This document shows positions 1-9,664 of a stretch of 64,000 nt of DNA, piece after piece. A program made the translations under genes and the position numbers. Origin of the DNA: Hyparrhenia diplandra (Eukaryota; Streptophyta; Magnoliopsida; Poales; Poaceae). Each line of letters opens with the position of its first letter. The first letter of the stretch is position 1. Where the stretch lies: the NCBI GenBank assembly GCA_015847255.1, contig JADLZK010008784.1, forward strand, positions 124,001 to 188,000. The letters run 5' to 3'. The notes beneath the pieces are model-generated. The model saw only the letters and a program-made list of their open reading frames with translations. It made no database searches and had not been told where the DNA came from.

Positions 1-122
1 CTTCAAACTAGATATAGGGCACCACATGCCTCAATTAGTATAATCCATGGGTCTTACATTGCTACCAAACTAATTTATCTTACGTAAATAGCTACTAGGT
101 ATTATGGGACCTAATTCTTCCA
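1..122 (+). repeat. 3' end of a gypsy LTR (partial)
   Basis: This short AT-rich stretch ends in TTCCA a few bases before a primer-binding-site-like sequence. I read it as the last part of an LTR whose start lies left of the window. The call rests only on its position next to that site, because no second LTR copy is visible. Confidence 0.35.
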
Positions 123-126
123 ACGA

Positions 127-145
127 TTGGCGCGCTAGGTAGGGG
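127..145 (+). other. Primer-binding-site-like junction of a Tat-lineage gypsy element
   Basis: The motif TTGGCGCGCTAGGTAGGGG closely resembles the TTGGCGCGCCAGGTAGGGG junction that I associate with Tat-lineage gypsy elements of grasses. In those elements it follows the 5' LTR and precedes gag. It differs from the tRNA-Asp-type sites elsewhere in the window, so this is a separate lineage. Confidence 0.5.
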
Positions 146-1572
146 TCCTTCGCGTGCAAATCCGTTATGTTTTAGATGGGCCTCATCTTCAACTTCAATG
201 GCGATGTGGAGAAGATGTAGCCGGGCGAGAAGATCACCTTCGGCAACCTAGACTTCGTCGCCGAACAACTTCGGGAACCTGCACTTGCATGAACCCAAAT
301 CGCATTTGGACTAGAGGAAGGTAGTAGACGGGGCGGCTTGCCCTCGCCCACCACCTAAGCCACTATGGCTATGACGTCTTCGCCAGAACTGGATGGGAGC
401 ATGATCTTGACGTCGCCATCTAGGTCTGGAAGGATCACAACTGGGTCCAAGAATTGAATCCATCACCGCTACCAGACCACATCCTCCCTGGTTTCCTAAT
501 TAATAGGGTTAAGGGACGAGGCGGCGATATATTCGAGTTGGCTTTGCTAAACCATCGCGACAACCCCAAGCCTCATAGCGTGGAACCTGAAGGACACAAC
601 TCAGATCGATTTTGTTGGTGATGCAGTGACAGTGACTTTGACCCTCGATTCTCATCGGGGCGATTATCCACAACCTCGGCGAGGGAGGCACCAACCTTGG
701 AGGATCGGCTAAGGTCAATGGCAACATTGGTGATCCCAACATCGTTCCCACCGAGCACCAAAGCATTGTCAACGAATAGGACTAGCTCCTCCGCGACTAT
801 GGTAGAGTGGGGACGAGAAGGATGAATAGGGTGATGGCCTCTCGCATCTACATGAGTGCTATATGAACACTCCTTATTGCTACACTGGCCAAGAAGAAGA
901 GGGGAGACGCACCTCGGTCAACCTACACTTCATGTCAATATCGATGTCGACCATGCTGTCCCGTATGGGACCACCCGTGAGGTTCGTGCTTGACTACTTA
1001 GCCAGAATGAAGTGTTCATAGAGGAGAATATGCGCCTTCACCAATGACTCGAGCAACAATTCAGGGGGGCAAGGGTGGCTATAGCCCATAACAACGCTTA
1101 GCGGTACCTCCCCTACACTCGATAGCCGACCAAAACTTGGCCAAAGCTCTTTGGAAGTGGCATATATGCCCCAACCATCCACGAGAGGAAGGACAACAGG
1201 TGCTCCTGAGGATTCAAGAGCTGGTCGTGGCTACGGCTGGTCAGATCCCCAAGGCATGTTGTGCCTCCGCTTTTACCACCGATCGGCAAGATCAAACCTC
1301 AAGGCTTAGGATCAAACAAGAGAAGGCACGGGCGATCATCGGCATGAGCCCCACTCGAACTACATCCATAATCAAGTGGGCAGTGATTTAAACGTGTGTT
1401 CGACTATCAATGCACAGTGACATGGTGAACAAAACCCACAACCTTGTCCACACTGGAGGCAATGGCCACTCATCCCATCTAGACAGCGAACAAGACCATT
1501 CGTCGAATAGAAGGAACCCGACAAATGTTCGAGAACCAGCACCCTCGGTGGGCGGCCAATCTTCAGAGTGGG
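146..1572 (+). pseudogene. Degenerate gag region of a Tat-like gypsy element
   Basis: Downstream of the junction, plus-strand frames give peptide pieces that look like a decayed gag. One begins MGLIFNFNGDVEKM near 175 and another contains NTPYCYTGQEEEGR near 870. They are interrupted by stops and frame changes throughout. No zinc knuckle, protease or reverse transcriptase could be recognised. The assignment comes from position and general look rather than a diagnostic motif. It may also be plain intergenic repeat. Confidence 0.35.
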
Positions 1573-3390
1573 TGTAACAACCCGCGTCATTCCAACTGAA
1601 TCCTTATGATGAAAACCCATACCTCAAGTTATCGGATAAATTCTCAAAATTCTCAATCAATGCTTTATTAGATCCTAGCTCTCTCTACTAGAACATGGAT
1701 TCAGGTTCACATCACAATACAAACCAAGTCTCCCGATGCCAAGAACTAACTGTCAAGGATCGTAGTCTACCAAATGTCAAAGTTAGGAAATACTATTCGA
1801 AGAATGCTTGTCATGGTACCTTGTCCCTCCATGGAAGTAAGCTTAATCACTGAGCTCCAAAGATAACTCCAATGTCAACATGTCCAATTTCAAAGGTTAA
1901 TTCTTCAAATGCAGTGGACTAACAGAATGTCCGTCACTGCTGGCAGACAGTCCGCCACTCCACAGATACAGTAGATTAAAGTTAGTGATTAACTATTTTC
2001 CACTCTTTGAGATGGCCCACATGCCAGCAAGAAATAAGACAAATACCAGTAGAGAACTCTCAGCTCCACTCACCTTTCTCCCATTCTCCTTCCTCTCTCT
2101 CTCTCACTAGAATGAAGAACAATAATAGAAAAGATGAACTAGAGTGAGAAAGTGGAAAGGGTTGAGCTTGGATGCGAGAACAAGCATGGAAAGGGCAGCA
2201 AGATGAACCCAAGAGCATGAACTTGAGCTTCACCATCTTCTTCATGCTTTGGTTAGTTTAAGAACTCATTTTCTTGGATTCAACTCACAAACCCTAACTC
2301 AAGTTTTTTCTATGTATTGATGGATCATGGACCTCGGAAGTTGCTACCTCATCTTAAGAGTAAGATCATGAGTGCTACAACTTAATCCTCTCAAGTTTTC
2401 TCCAAGTTTTCCCTCTCATATGGATTTGAGGAACTTTAGCAAAGAAACATCAACTCTCTCTTTTGGTTTGGAAACATGAGTGTTCATGGCTTTATCTTCA
2501 ATCTTGGTGGCAAGGAACCCACCAACATCTCAAGCTAAGTTATCATGCCCAATCTCAAAGATTAACCCCTTTTATCATGATTTATGATTTGGAACTTAAT
2601 TGCTAAGTGCACTTGATAACCCTACCCTAAACCCTAGCTATCTTGAGCCTAGTAATCTACTTAAGGTACCCTACAAATGTCCAAAAAATGCAAGATGCAC
2701 TCCTCCTAGCATCTAAGATTGAATCACCTAGCAAACCATGTAAAAGCTTAGAGCATAGGTTCTGTCGTTGGACCAACGGAGCATCAGTAACAATCAGACG
2801 GATAGAGTGTCCGCCAGGCCCCAGAGTTAGCCAACTTCCTTAGTCAAGTCTCTGAGTGAGACAACTGAGTGTCCGCTACAACTGGCAAAGTGCATGCCAA
2901 TTCATAAAGATCAATTCCCAAGCAAATCCGAGCGTACCTGGTTGCTGCTGGAGTGTCCACCAACACTCCCGGAGCATCCACCAATTTATAAATGGATAAA
3001 CTCAGGAAAACCAAGAAAAACCCAATCCTACCAGAGTGTTCATGGGTAATTATGGAGCATCCGTGAAGATGCCCAAACCTAGAATGCCTATATCCCAAAC
3101 CCTGCGCAACTTCTAGGGGTTACAACTCTTCTGTGAAACTCATGGATGCTCTGCTAGGGTTAGTAGACCTTCCGTTGGTTTAAGGCCGAGGATTAACAAC
3201 TCATATCTGATCTCGGTTCTGGCTAATTGACCCTCCATCAGGAATGTCAGACTCTCCGCGGATTAGTGGATGGTTCTGCAGAACGCGTCAAGCACAGGAA
3301 CAGCACGCTGCCACGGCTCAACCTCGAGGCAGTTTTACCTGTCTAGACCCCAATCCAAGAGGTAGCGGTAGCCAAAGCCTGTAGCACTTG
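1573..3390 (+). repeat. LTR-like noncoding DNA, probably a decayed chromovirus-type LTR
   Basis: The segment begins TGTAACAACCC, a start typical of many plant gypsy LTRs. It carries repeated short motifs of the type GTGTCCGCC (about 1940-1965, 2805-2820, 2865-2875, 3230-3260) that are common in grass LTRs. There is a CT-rich run around 2065-2105. No open frame of interest and no TSD was found, so the right border is approximate. An LTR origin is inferred. Confidence 0.3.
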
Positions 3391-3662
3391 GTGTTAGCAC
3401 AAAAAGGGATAGGTAGACATATCGACAGACAATAGGAAGTGAGGTAGTGGACCTTCAGTGAGATGGCGCACTAGATGGCGAGATGGGAGAGGAGAATGGC
3501 TGCTTGCATGCCTCCGCGAACTCCATCCCCTTTTTCCCTCTCTGATCCGAGCACGGGCTTCGCTAATGGATCTCCAGAGGTCATGCTGTGCTGCGCACGG
3601 GCTCATATGAGAACGGCTACACCAAGCCTCGCGACGGACTGCCGGGTAAGGACACACCAGGG

Positions 3663-3938
3663 CTAGCACGTACCAACGGCGGTGATCTCACGTACTCTGC
3701 TTAGGATAGTAGCCGCAACACCGCGCTGCCCTGCACTTGACGAAGTGCAGAGAGGAGGCCCTGGCAACGGGACTTTATCGGAGACGACCGAGGCCGGCCA
3801 TGGCGCCTCGCAGCCTCCCAAGCCGGAGGCAATTGCGGAGATGGCCCGATCTACGAGCTCCATGGCCAGATCTATGTCGGCGCAATGCAGATCTGCGGCG
3901 GCAGCAGGAACGCCGCCGGCGATGGCTCCAACCTTCAT
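3663..3938 (-). CDS. Candidate first exon, unknown product
   Basis: On the minus strand a TATAAG-type TATA box lies at about 3999-4006. Roughly 65 bases downstream an ATG (3938) opens a GC-rich frame of 91 codons, beginning MKVGAIAGGVPAAAADLHC. It is rich in Ala, Gly and Pro, as many grass first exons are. Possible splice donors (GTACGTG) lie near its end. I recognise no domain. An overlapping 140-codon frame runs on the opposite strand (3682-4104), so one of the two must be a shadow. This could be a real short gene, a gene fragment captured by a transposon, or promoter-proximal repeat DNA. Confidence 0.25.
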   Translation of the reverse strand: MKVGAIAGGVPAAAADLHCADIDLAMELVDRAISAIASGLGGCEAPWPASVVSDKVPLPGPPLCTSSSAGQRGVAATILSRVREITAVGTC

Positions 3939-3994
3939 GCTAGGGCGGCTGCTGGAGACGCTGGGAGACTGGCGGTTAGCCTTCTCAGTTCCCT

Positions 3995-4008
3995 CTTCTT
4001 ATATACTG
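3995..4008 (-). promoter_or_regulatory. TATA box upstream of the candidate exon
   Basis: The minus strand reads CAGTATATAAGAAG here, a good plant TATA box. It is placed suitably for a start site near 3970 and the ATG at 3938. Confidence 0.35.
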
Positions 4009-4105
4009 CAGTCGCGACTTCCCTCTAGTGGGCTGAAATCGTGGGTCAGGCCTAATATTACATATAGTTCAATTCTTAAGTTATCTGAGCCCTTTACTGT
4101 TTAGT

Positions 4106-5455
4106 ATTTTTTTTTTTTTCAATTTTGACTAATTAAAACATACTTTGTCTGAGTAACACTGTGCTAAAAATCCTAACAATTGACATAAAGCCATCATATG
4201 GGTGGATTAATTCATCAAAAAAAAAATTCAAACGATTTTAACAAAGTAGTAGCATACACTGTTCATAAATGGTAACATCTCTCACATAGTTTCATGTATC
4301 TATGAGAAAGATTCATCCATTTGTTCACAATATACACTACCGGTTTGTAAAAAACATTTGAATTTTTTGGAAAGATTCTACACTAAAAACAAGTTGTCAT
4401 GGAAGTTTGTAGAATTTTCTAACCTAGTTTAGATATATTACATTTACTCTATGGTAATGCAACAACATAATTGCAATAATAACTAAATTTGGTCAGATAA
4501 TTCTACAATTTGACATAGCAACATATTTTTCATCCATAATCATTCCACAAAAATAAAGCAATTTTAATAAAGTGAGACTATACATCCTTCACTAATGGAA
4601 TCATCTCTCACTTAGTCATATAACTATGTGTCAGATGTATCCATTTGTGAACAATGTACAGTGCTGTTTTGTTAAAACTATTTGAATTTTTATGCAATTA
4701 TTATACACCAAAATTGTGTTGTCATGCAAGTTTGTAGGTTTTCTAACCAATTTTAGATATTATTACATTTCAATTTCAATAAATGAGAACTTTACACATT
4801 CTAGGAAAATAAATAAATTCAAATGAAAAATTTGTTAACAACAAAGTTTTTAGTACTCATCGAGATCTACACTTTTGGTTTTAGTCTTTTTTCGTCATAC
4901 GAGTTCGTTTGAACAATTCAAAATTCTAATTTAAATTATAAGAAGTTCAAACAAAATTTTGTGCAGCCTTGTACATACCACAAATTAAAGAAACACTAAG
5001 TTCCATAGATTAAAATTAGGAAGTTGGTGTTATTGGTTTATAGGTGACGTGGTCACTCATTAACTATAAATAGATCTGAGCCATTCATTCAAGTTTGTTT
5101 GAGTGAACCTTCCACAATTGACCGGTCGTTGATTTGTGTCAATAGATCTGAGTCGTGGATCAAAGCTTGGATGGTCCTATTCTAGTTAAGTACCCTAAGC
5201 ACTAATACAACTAGATGATACCCCGCATGTTGCAGCCGTGATTTTGTAACATTGTATAGAATAAAGATTCATGGAGTGAGTAAAAAATGAAATCATGAAA
5301 AGAAATAGCTCATACATAGTTATAGAGGCATTTAAATAAATAATGATTTTTGTAATGTTAGTCAATCGGCAGCAAGAACAACAACCAATTTTGAATAGTT
5401 GATCTGATTACTTATTAATTACTTCAGTTGTTTGCTGATGTATTCACACTAATAT
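4106..5455. other. AT-rich intergenic DNA
   Basis: No gene is visible here. The stretch is AT-rich with homopolymer runs. It contains a diverged tandem duplication (listed separately) and, near 5206-5235, the phrase TAGATGATACCCCGCATG. I believe similar phrases recur in grass genomes, but I cannot assign it to a repeat family. Confidence 0.5.
4177..4780. repeat. Diverged direct duplication, about 270-300 bp per copy
   Basis: Copy 1 (about 4177-4447) and copy 2 (about 4505-4770) share the same order of landmarks: AATTGACATA, AACATCTCTCAC / AATCATCTCTCAC, ATCCATTTGT, ATTTGAATTTTT, GTTGTCATG-AAGTTTGTAG, TTTTCTAACC and TTTAGATAT. They are clearly homologous but much substituted, so the duplication is old. 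Confidence 0.7.
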
Positions 5456-5785
5456 CTAAGTTGAAAGAGTTAGACAAACTTTTGATTTCGTACAATCTTG
5501 GAGCCTCGTGATTACATTCATGTATATATACAGTAACTGAAATTTCTCGGGAGGATTCATGGAGAATGAAGAAATGAGGATTTCTGTGGTGCCTTGCATA
5601 GTGTTGCTATGAAAAATACGTTGGAACTGTAAAAGGACTGAAATAAGGAAAGAAAATGCTCTGTAAAGAGAAATACAGTAGGTGACACGGTAAATGAGCA
5701 ACATGTGTTGGAAAAACGGTAAAAGGGAATTCCTGATCTCATACCTCACATCACCGTCCCGTGTTGACGGTGCCCCGACCGGCAA
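5456..5785 (-). other. 109-codon open frame of unknown nature
   Basis: A minus-strand frame runs here without recognisable domains, and its translation is hydrophobic and low in charge. A GC-richer stretch at 5755-5850 just upstream (minus strand) could be exonic. I see no TATA box or splice pattern good enough to call a gene. Confidence 0.12.
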
Positions 5786-5885
5786 GGATGCTCCTCTGAC
5801 CCGGCTCGTGTTTCGCCCACATCCATAGTAGTGCCGCTTCTCGTATTGTCAGAGGAATTGCGAATTAAGGACGCATATAAAGATC

Positions 5886-6387
5886 CTAGGGAGACGTAGA
5901 GAGATTGTGACACGGGCCTTCATTACGCAATGGTAGCTGTGTTGATTGGTGATGAAATAGCTGAGGGCAGTTTCAGATTTGGAGGTAGAAGAATCGATAC
6001 AACACTACTGCATGTGCCTGTTCGTTTTGTGTAGTGCTCAGTGTGGTAGGTAGAAGAACCGATACACTGCATGTGCCTGTTCGTTTTGTGTAGTGCGCAA
6101 TTGCGTGGTGATTAGTGTGGCAGCACAACCTTATTGTGATTAGCAATAAGGAAAAAAAAGGAGGTGACGTGGCTTAAGAGAAGCTAAAAAAAAAATATAC
6201 TAGTAGGGATCTCTTATTTAGTTATAAAAGATAAGGTGCACGTAGTGACGTATATGGTCCTATGCAAGTTAAGTACCCACAAGATATTAGAATGTACTAA
6301 AAGGTGAAAAGGTACTGTGTTCTAACGAACTTTGGTTATCCTAGAATTTTTTTTTAATTTTTCTTCTGAAAATTCGTATGGAACTTT
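5886..6387. other. AT-rich intergenic DNA with a short tandem duplication
   Basis: No gene is visible. A block of about 60 bp (GTAGAAGAA-CGATACA ... TGTTCGTTTTGTGTAGTG) occurs at about 5986-6035 and again at about 6050-6095. The phrase TGGTCCTAT--AAGTTAAGTACCC at about 6253-6280 repeats one at about 5171-5200. The two spots may therefore be parts of the same small repeat family. Confidence 0.5.
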
Positions 6388-6763
6388 GTGTTACTCCATA
6401 AAACAAAAGTTACAACTCCAAAGAGCTATGATACAATGGTCCAGTGGTTTGGATTTTCTGTTCTAACAACGATGGCCAATGTTCGATTCAGAAATTCGAA
6501 ATCCCAGGTTAGTCTTGTTTTTACTAAACTTTTTTTTTGGCTATGTGCTCACGTAAGAGCGGGCTTTGCTAGCTAGGCCGCGAACGGGCCAAGGTCTACT
6601 TTTTTTTTGGCTATGTGCTCACGTAAGAGCGGGCTTTGCTAGCTGGGCCACGAACGGGCCAAGGTCTATGCCCTTGTTGGGCTGACGGCAAAAGAGAGTG
6701 GTCGTGGCGCGTGGTGCTGTGCATCTAATGACTAGAGTTTTCCTAAAAAAAAAAAAAAAAACA
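6388..6763 (+). repeat. Possible tRNA-derived SINE or tRNA-like fragment
   Basis: At 6437-6447 the sequence TGGTCCAGTGG fits the RNA polymerase III A-box consensus. At 6480-6490 TGTTCGATTCA fits the B-box with two mismatches, and the 32-base spacing is as in tRNA genes. The segment ends in an A run of about 18 bases (6746-6763). It contains T runs that could act as Pol III terminators and an inserted 70-bp duplication. No clear TSD was found, so the borders are approximate. Confidence 0.35.
6531..6668 (+). repeat. Recent 70-bp tandem duplication
   Basis: Two adjacent copies (6531-6600 and 6601-6668), each starting with a T run followed by GGCTATGTGCTCACG, are identical except for two substitutions in the middle (AGCTAGGCCGC versus AGCTGGGCCAC). 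They differ again at the last bases. The near identity means a recent event. Confidence 0.9.
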
Positions 6764-6852
6764 CTGTGTAGGCGACCATTTTTCAGTTCAGTGGTGTGCT
6801 CACTTGTTTTGTTCTTTTCCAACCTTTTCTTGCTTCATCTGTGGATTTATAT

Positions 6853-8862
6853 TGAAAGACCGGGGGTTCAAATAGGAGCCTCCAAATTCTTTCAAACTTT
6901 TGGTCCTTGGCTCTTCACACGACCCAAAGAAGCAAGATCACACGAGATATGAGTAACACACAAGCTAACTAGTAGCTAGATGTCAAAGCGTGAAGTATTG
7001 GGCACACACGAGATCACTCACAAGAAGATGGAAGCAAAGCAACTCGAATCGGACAAAATCAGCACAAACGACCTCGGACTGTATGCACACAGGGAGGTCA
7101 GGCGTCCGCAGGTAAGAGATGCACGCGACAACAGCGATCTTTTGACACTGATTATCGGAAAACGGCGGATCGTTTCGCGGTCTCGCCCGGACTATCCGAC
7201 ATTCAAACTCGAAAAAAATGAGCTGCGAGAGAAGAGCCGCTGGACTCTCACGGAAGGTTTCTTGGCCCGGATTGTCGTCCTTCGGGGCGGTGTCGTCCGC
7301 AGCAAATCTTTGAAAAAGCGATCTACAACCGATCCGGGCGGGCTCTGAGACCAAGCGGCCGGACTGTCCGCCACTTGGGGCGGACCGATCCGCCGATCAA
7401 AACTCGAAAACACACTTCAAAACAACCCCGGGCTGAATCGCTAGACTTGCCGGGACTGTCAGCGCATGAAGTGCGGACTATCGCGCCTTTGTCCCGGCGA
7501 GTCCAATCCCTCGTGCTCGGCCCGATGGGCTGGATTGTCCATGATATACCTCGGATTTGTGGGACCGAAACAAGCAAGAACAGCAGCGCCGCCAAAATCG
7601 CCTCACTCACTCAATCGATCGATTTGCGACCAAATCAACACCAACTGCCACCAAATTTGATACACATGATCACACGGTAGTAGGGAAGCTATCTCTAAGA
7701 GATCATCGCTCAATTTGGTCTAAATCCACAGAAATTTAAGAGGAGAGGGGAAAAACTCGAGTTCAAGAACACTAGCCACAAAATCACCCCGATCTATGAG
7801 CTCGTGAGAAATCGGACAATTTCCTTCGGTAGATTGCTTTGTCTCACGTCATAGCTCGATCCAAGGCAAACAAAAACGAATCAAAACGGTGTCAAATCAA
7901 AGAAATCAGATCAAGAAAGGGAAGGGGAAAAGAGAAATGGGATGAACTCAAGAACACAACATGATTCGATGAAATCAAAGCCCGTGAGGGCATGAGCAAA
8001 ATTGGGGCTACTCTTCCCACAAACATGAATCACAAACACGGAGTAACGAGAGTCACGTGGACCACTCTCACACACAACAGAGCAACTAGAGGCAGGGGAA
8101 ACCCTAAAGGAAAAACTACAAAATGAGGAGGTAGAGAAGAAGGGAGGGCTGCCATCACTAGTTATAGTTCTTGTCCAAAAGGCTATACTACCCCTAGCTA
8201 CTAAATGAGCCACACCACATTACCAAGGGCAATATGGTCCGACTCAGGATAAATTGATCCGACGGCCACCGTGCCTTCTCACCGATAGCTTCGCTTCAAT
8301 GCGAACTCTCCGATGCCGCCACTTGCCGTCCATCCGCCTTGGAACCTCCACCGGGTTTTGAGGCCCAAACCCATAAAACACACCGCTGATGGTTTTGAGG
8401 CCCAAACCACCAAACCGCTCGCGAGTAGCGTACTCCATACACGTCCCCCCGCGCCGACGCGTGTCATTGCCGCCCTCGACCGCCCGACCACCAAGTCTTT
8501 CGAGGGCGCCGCCGGTATTGCATGTATGTCGTCTTGACTCGATCGACACGGTCACTCCATGTGTCCTTGCACTTGTCGATGTCCCAAGTGTCGACCACCA
8601 CGGCTGGTCACCCGGCAATCCTCCTTGTCGACCATCAGCACGGCACGTCCTCCTTAGCCTTCACCTCACCGTCGACCACCGTCTCCAAGCTTGGCACCTG
8701 CATAACACAAGCCAAGAAACACGTCGCACGACACACCTCGTGTGCTAGTTGGGGTAATCAAGATAAAAGAGAAAAGGAAAATAGAATGAGAATGTTGGAA
8801 TGTTGACAATCACTCATCATCAAAACTGAACAACATGGGTACATATCAACCATGTGTTCGCA
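6853..8862 (-). repeat. 3' LTR of copia element K
   Basis: The right border is set by the polypurine tract beside it. On the minus strand the LTR begins TGCGAACACATGG immediately after AAGGGGGAGAT. The left border (TGAAAGACCGGGGG) corresponds to the C-rich LTR end typical of Maximus/SIRE elements and is less certain. The interior contains TCCGCC-type motifs (7090-7400) common in such LTRs. Apparent open frames inside (7375-7680, 8244-8748) show no domain and are taken as chance. The flank at 6848-6852 is TATAT, with no partner found. Confidence 0.6.
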
Positions 8863-8863
8863 A

Positions 8864-8876
8864 TCTCCCCCTTAAT
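8864..8876 (-). other. Polypurine tract of element K
   Basis: The minus strand reads TTAAGGGGGAGAT directly next to the LTR start. This is the priming site for plus-strand DNA synthesis and is typical for SIRE/Maximus elements. Confidence 0.75.
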
Positions 8877-9659
8877 GAGTGCATTGTCAACACCAACACA
8901 AAGACAGAGGAGGGAAGAGAAGAGCTCACCCAAATGACCAAAAGCCAAAGAAAAGGAGAATGGGGTCATTTGAAATGAGCAAAGGCAAGAGCAAATTTTG
9001 GTCCCCAAAGACATGGGCAACGGTTTGAACTAGCCCTCAAGAAGAGGTAAAATAGGCTCAACACCACTAGCAAAGCTCAAGCACGCCTAAAATAGCTAGA
9101 CCCTCAAGAAGAAGCAAAGGCTCAATACATCTAGCAACTCTCCCACGGAAAGATGCAATCTCTCAAATGAAATGCATACACACTGTCTTTGTGGATCATT
9201 CCCCCCTTGTTGGCATATGCACTTGTCAAGTTCATTAAGTTAGAGCACATAGATTGCAAAACTCCCCTTGAAACATGCTATGAATGCACAAATATACAAT
9301 GCAAAAAGCTTCAAGATTATAGTAGTTTGAATGAGAAAAATGCTCTAACTAGTATCATAGCAATAACATACAAGTGCTAGCAAATGCTCAAACTGATCAA
9401 GTGGTACGAAATATGGCATTTAAGCATTTCGATCAAGTTTGAGTATTTCAAAGAGGGTTCACCACTAAAAAGTAGCACATAGCACATATAAGTAGAAGAT
9501 CAACCGAAAGTGCTAAGATATGTAGACATGTGAACTACCCCAAGCGAGTTCACACATCATGCAAAAGACATACCCAACACTTGTGTAATCTTCAATTTTA
9601 TCGTTATCGGAGGTTGCGGCGTATCCTAAGTATTAAGTAAAAGCATGTATGTGCGAGAG
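8877..9659 (-). other. 3' noncoding part of element K (left piece)
   Basis: No coding frame is supported. The stretch lies between the K polypurine tract and the insertion point of element A. It continues at 19868. A long noncoding tail downstream of RNase H is usual for Maximus/SIRE elements. Confidence 0.55.
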
Positions 9660-9664
9660 GTTAT
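9660..9664. repeat. Left TSD of element A (GTTAT)
   Basis: The five bases GTTAT precede the left LTR and recur at 19863-19867 directly after the right LTR. Confidence 0.9.

Noticed and set aside
7375..7680. 101-codon plus-strand frame and its minus-strand counterpart (7323-7610)
   Set aside because: They lie inside the K LTR, overlap on both strands, and reflect the GC-rich TCCGCC-type LTR sequence. No domain.
8244..8748. Long overlapping frames on both strands (119-124 codons)
   Set aside because: Also inside the K LTR. Mutually antisense and without recognisable domains.
9600..9660. Possible extra LTR piece left of element A
   Set aside because: The perfect TSD GTTAT fixes the border at 9665, so the DNA to the left belongs to the tail of K.
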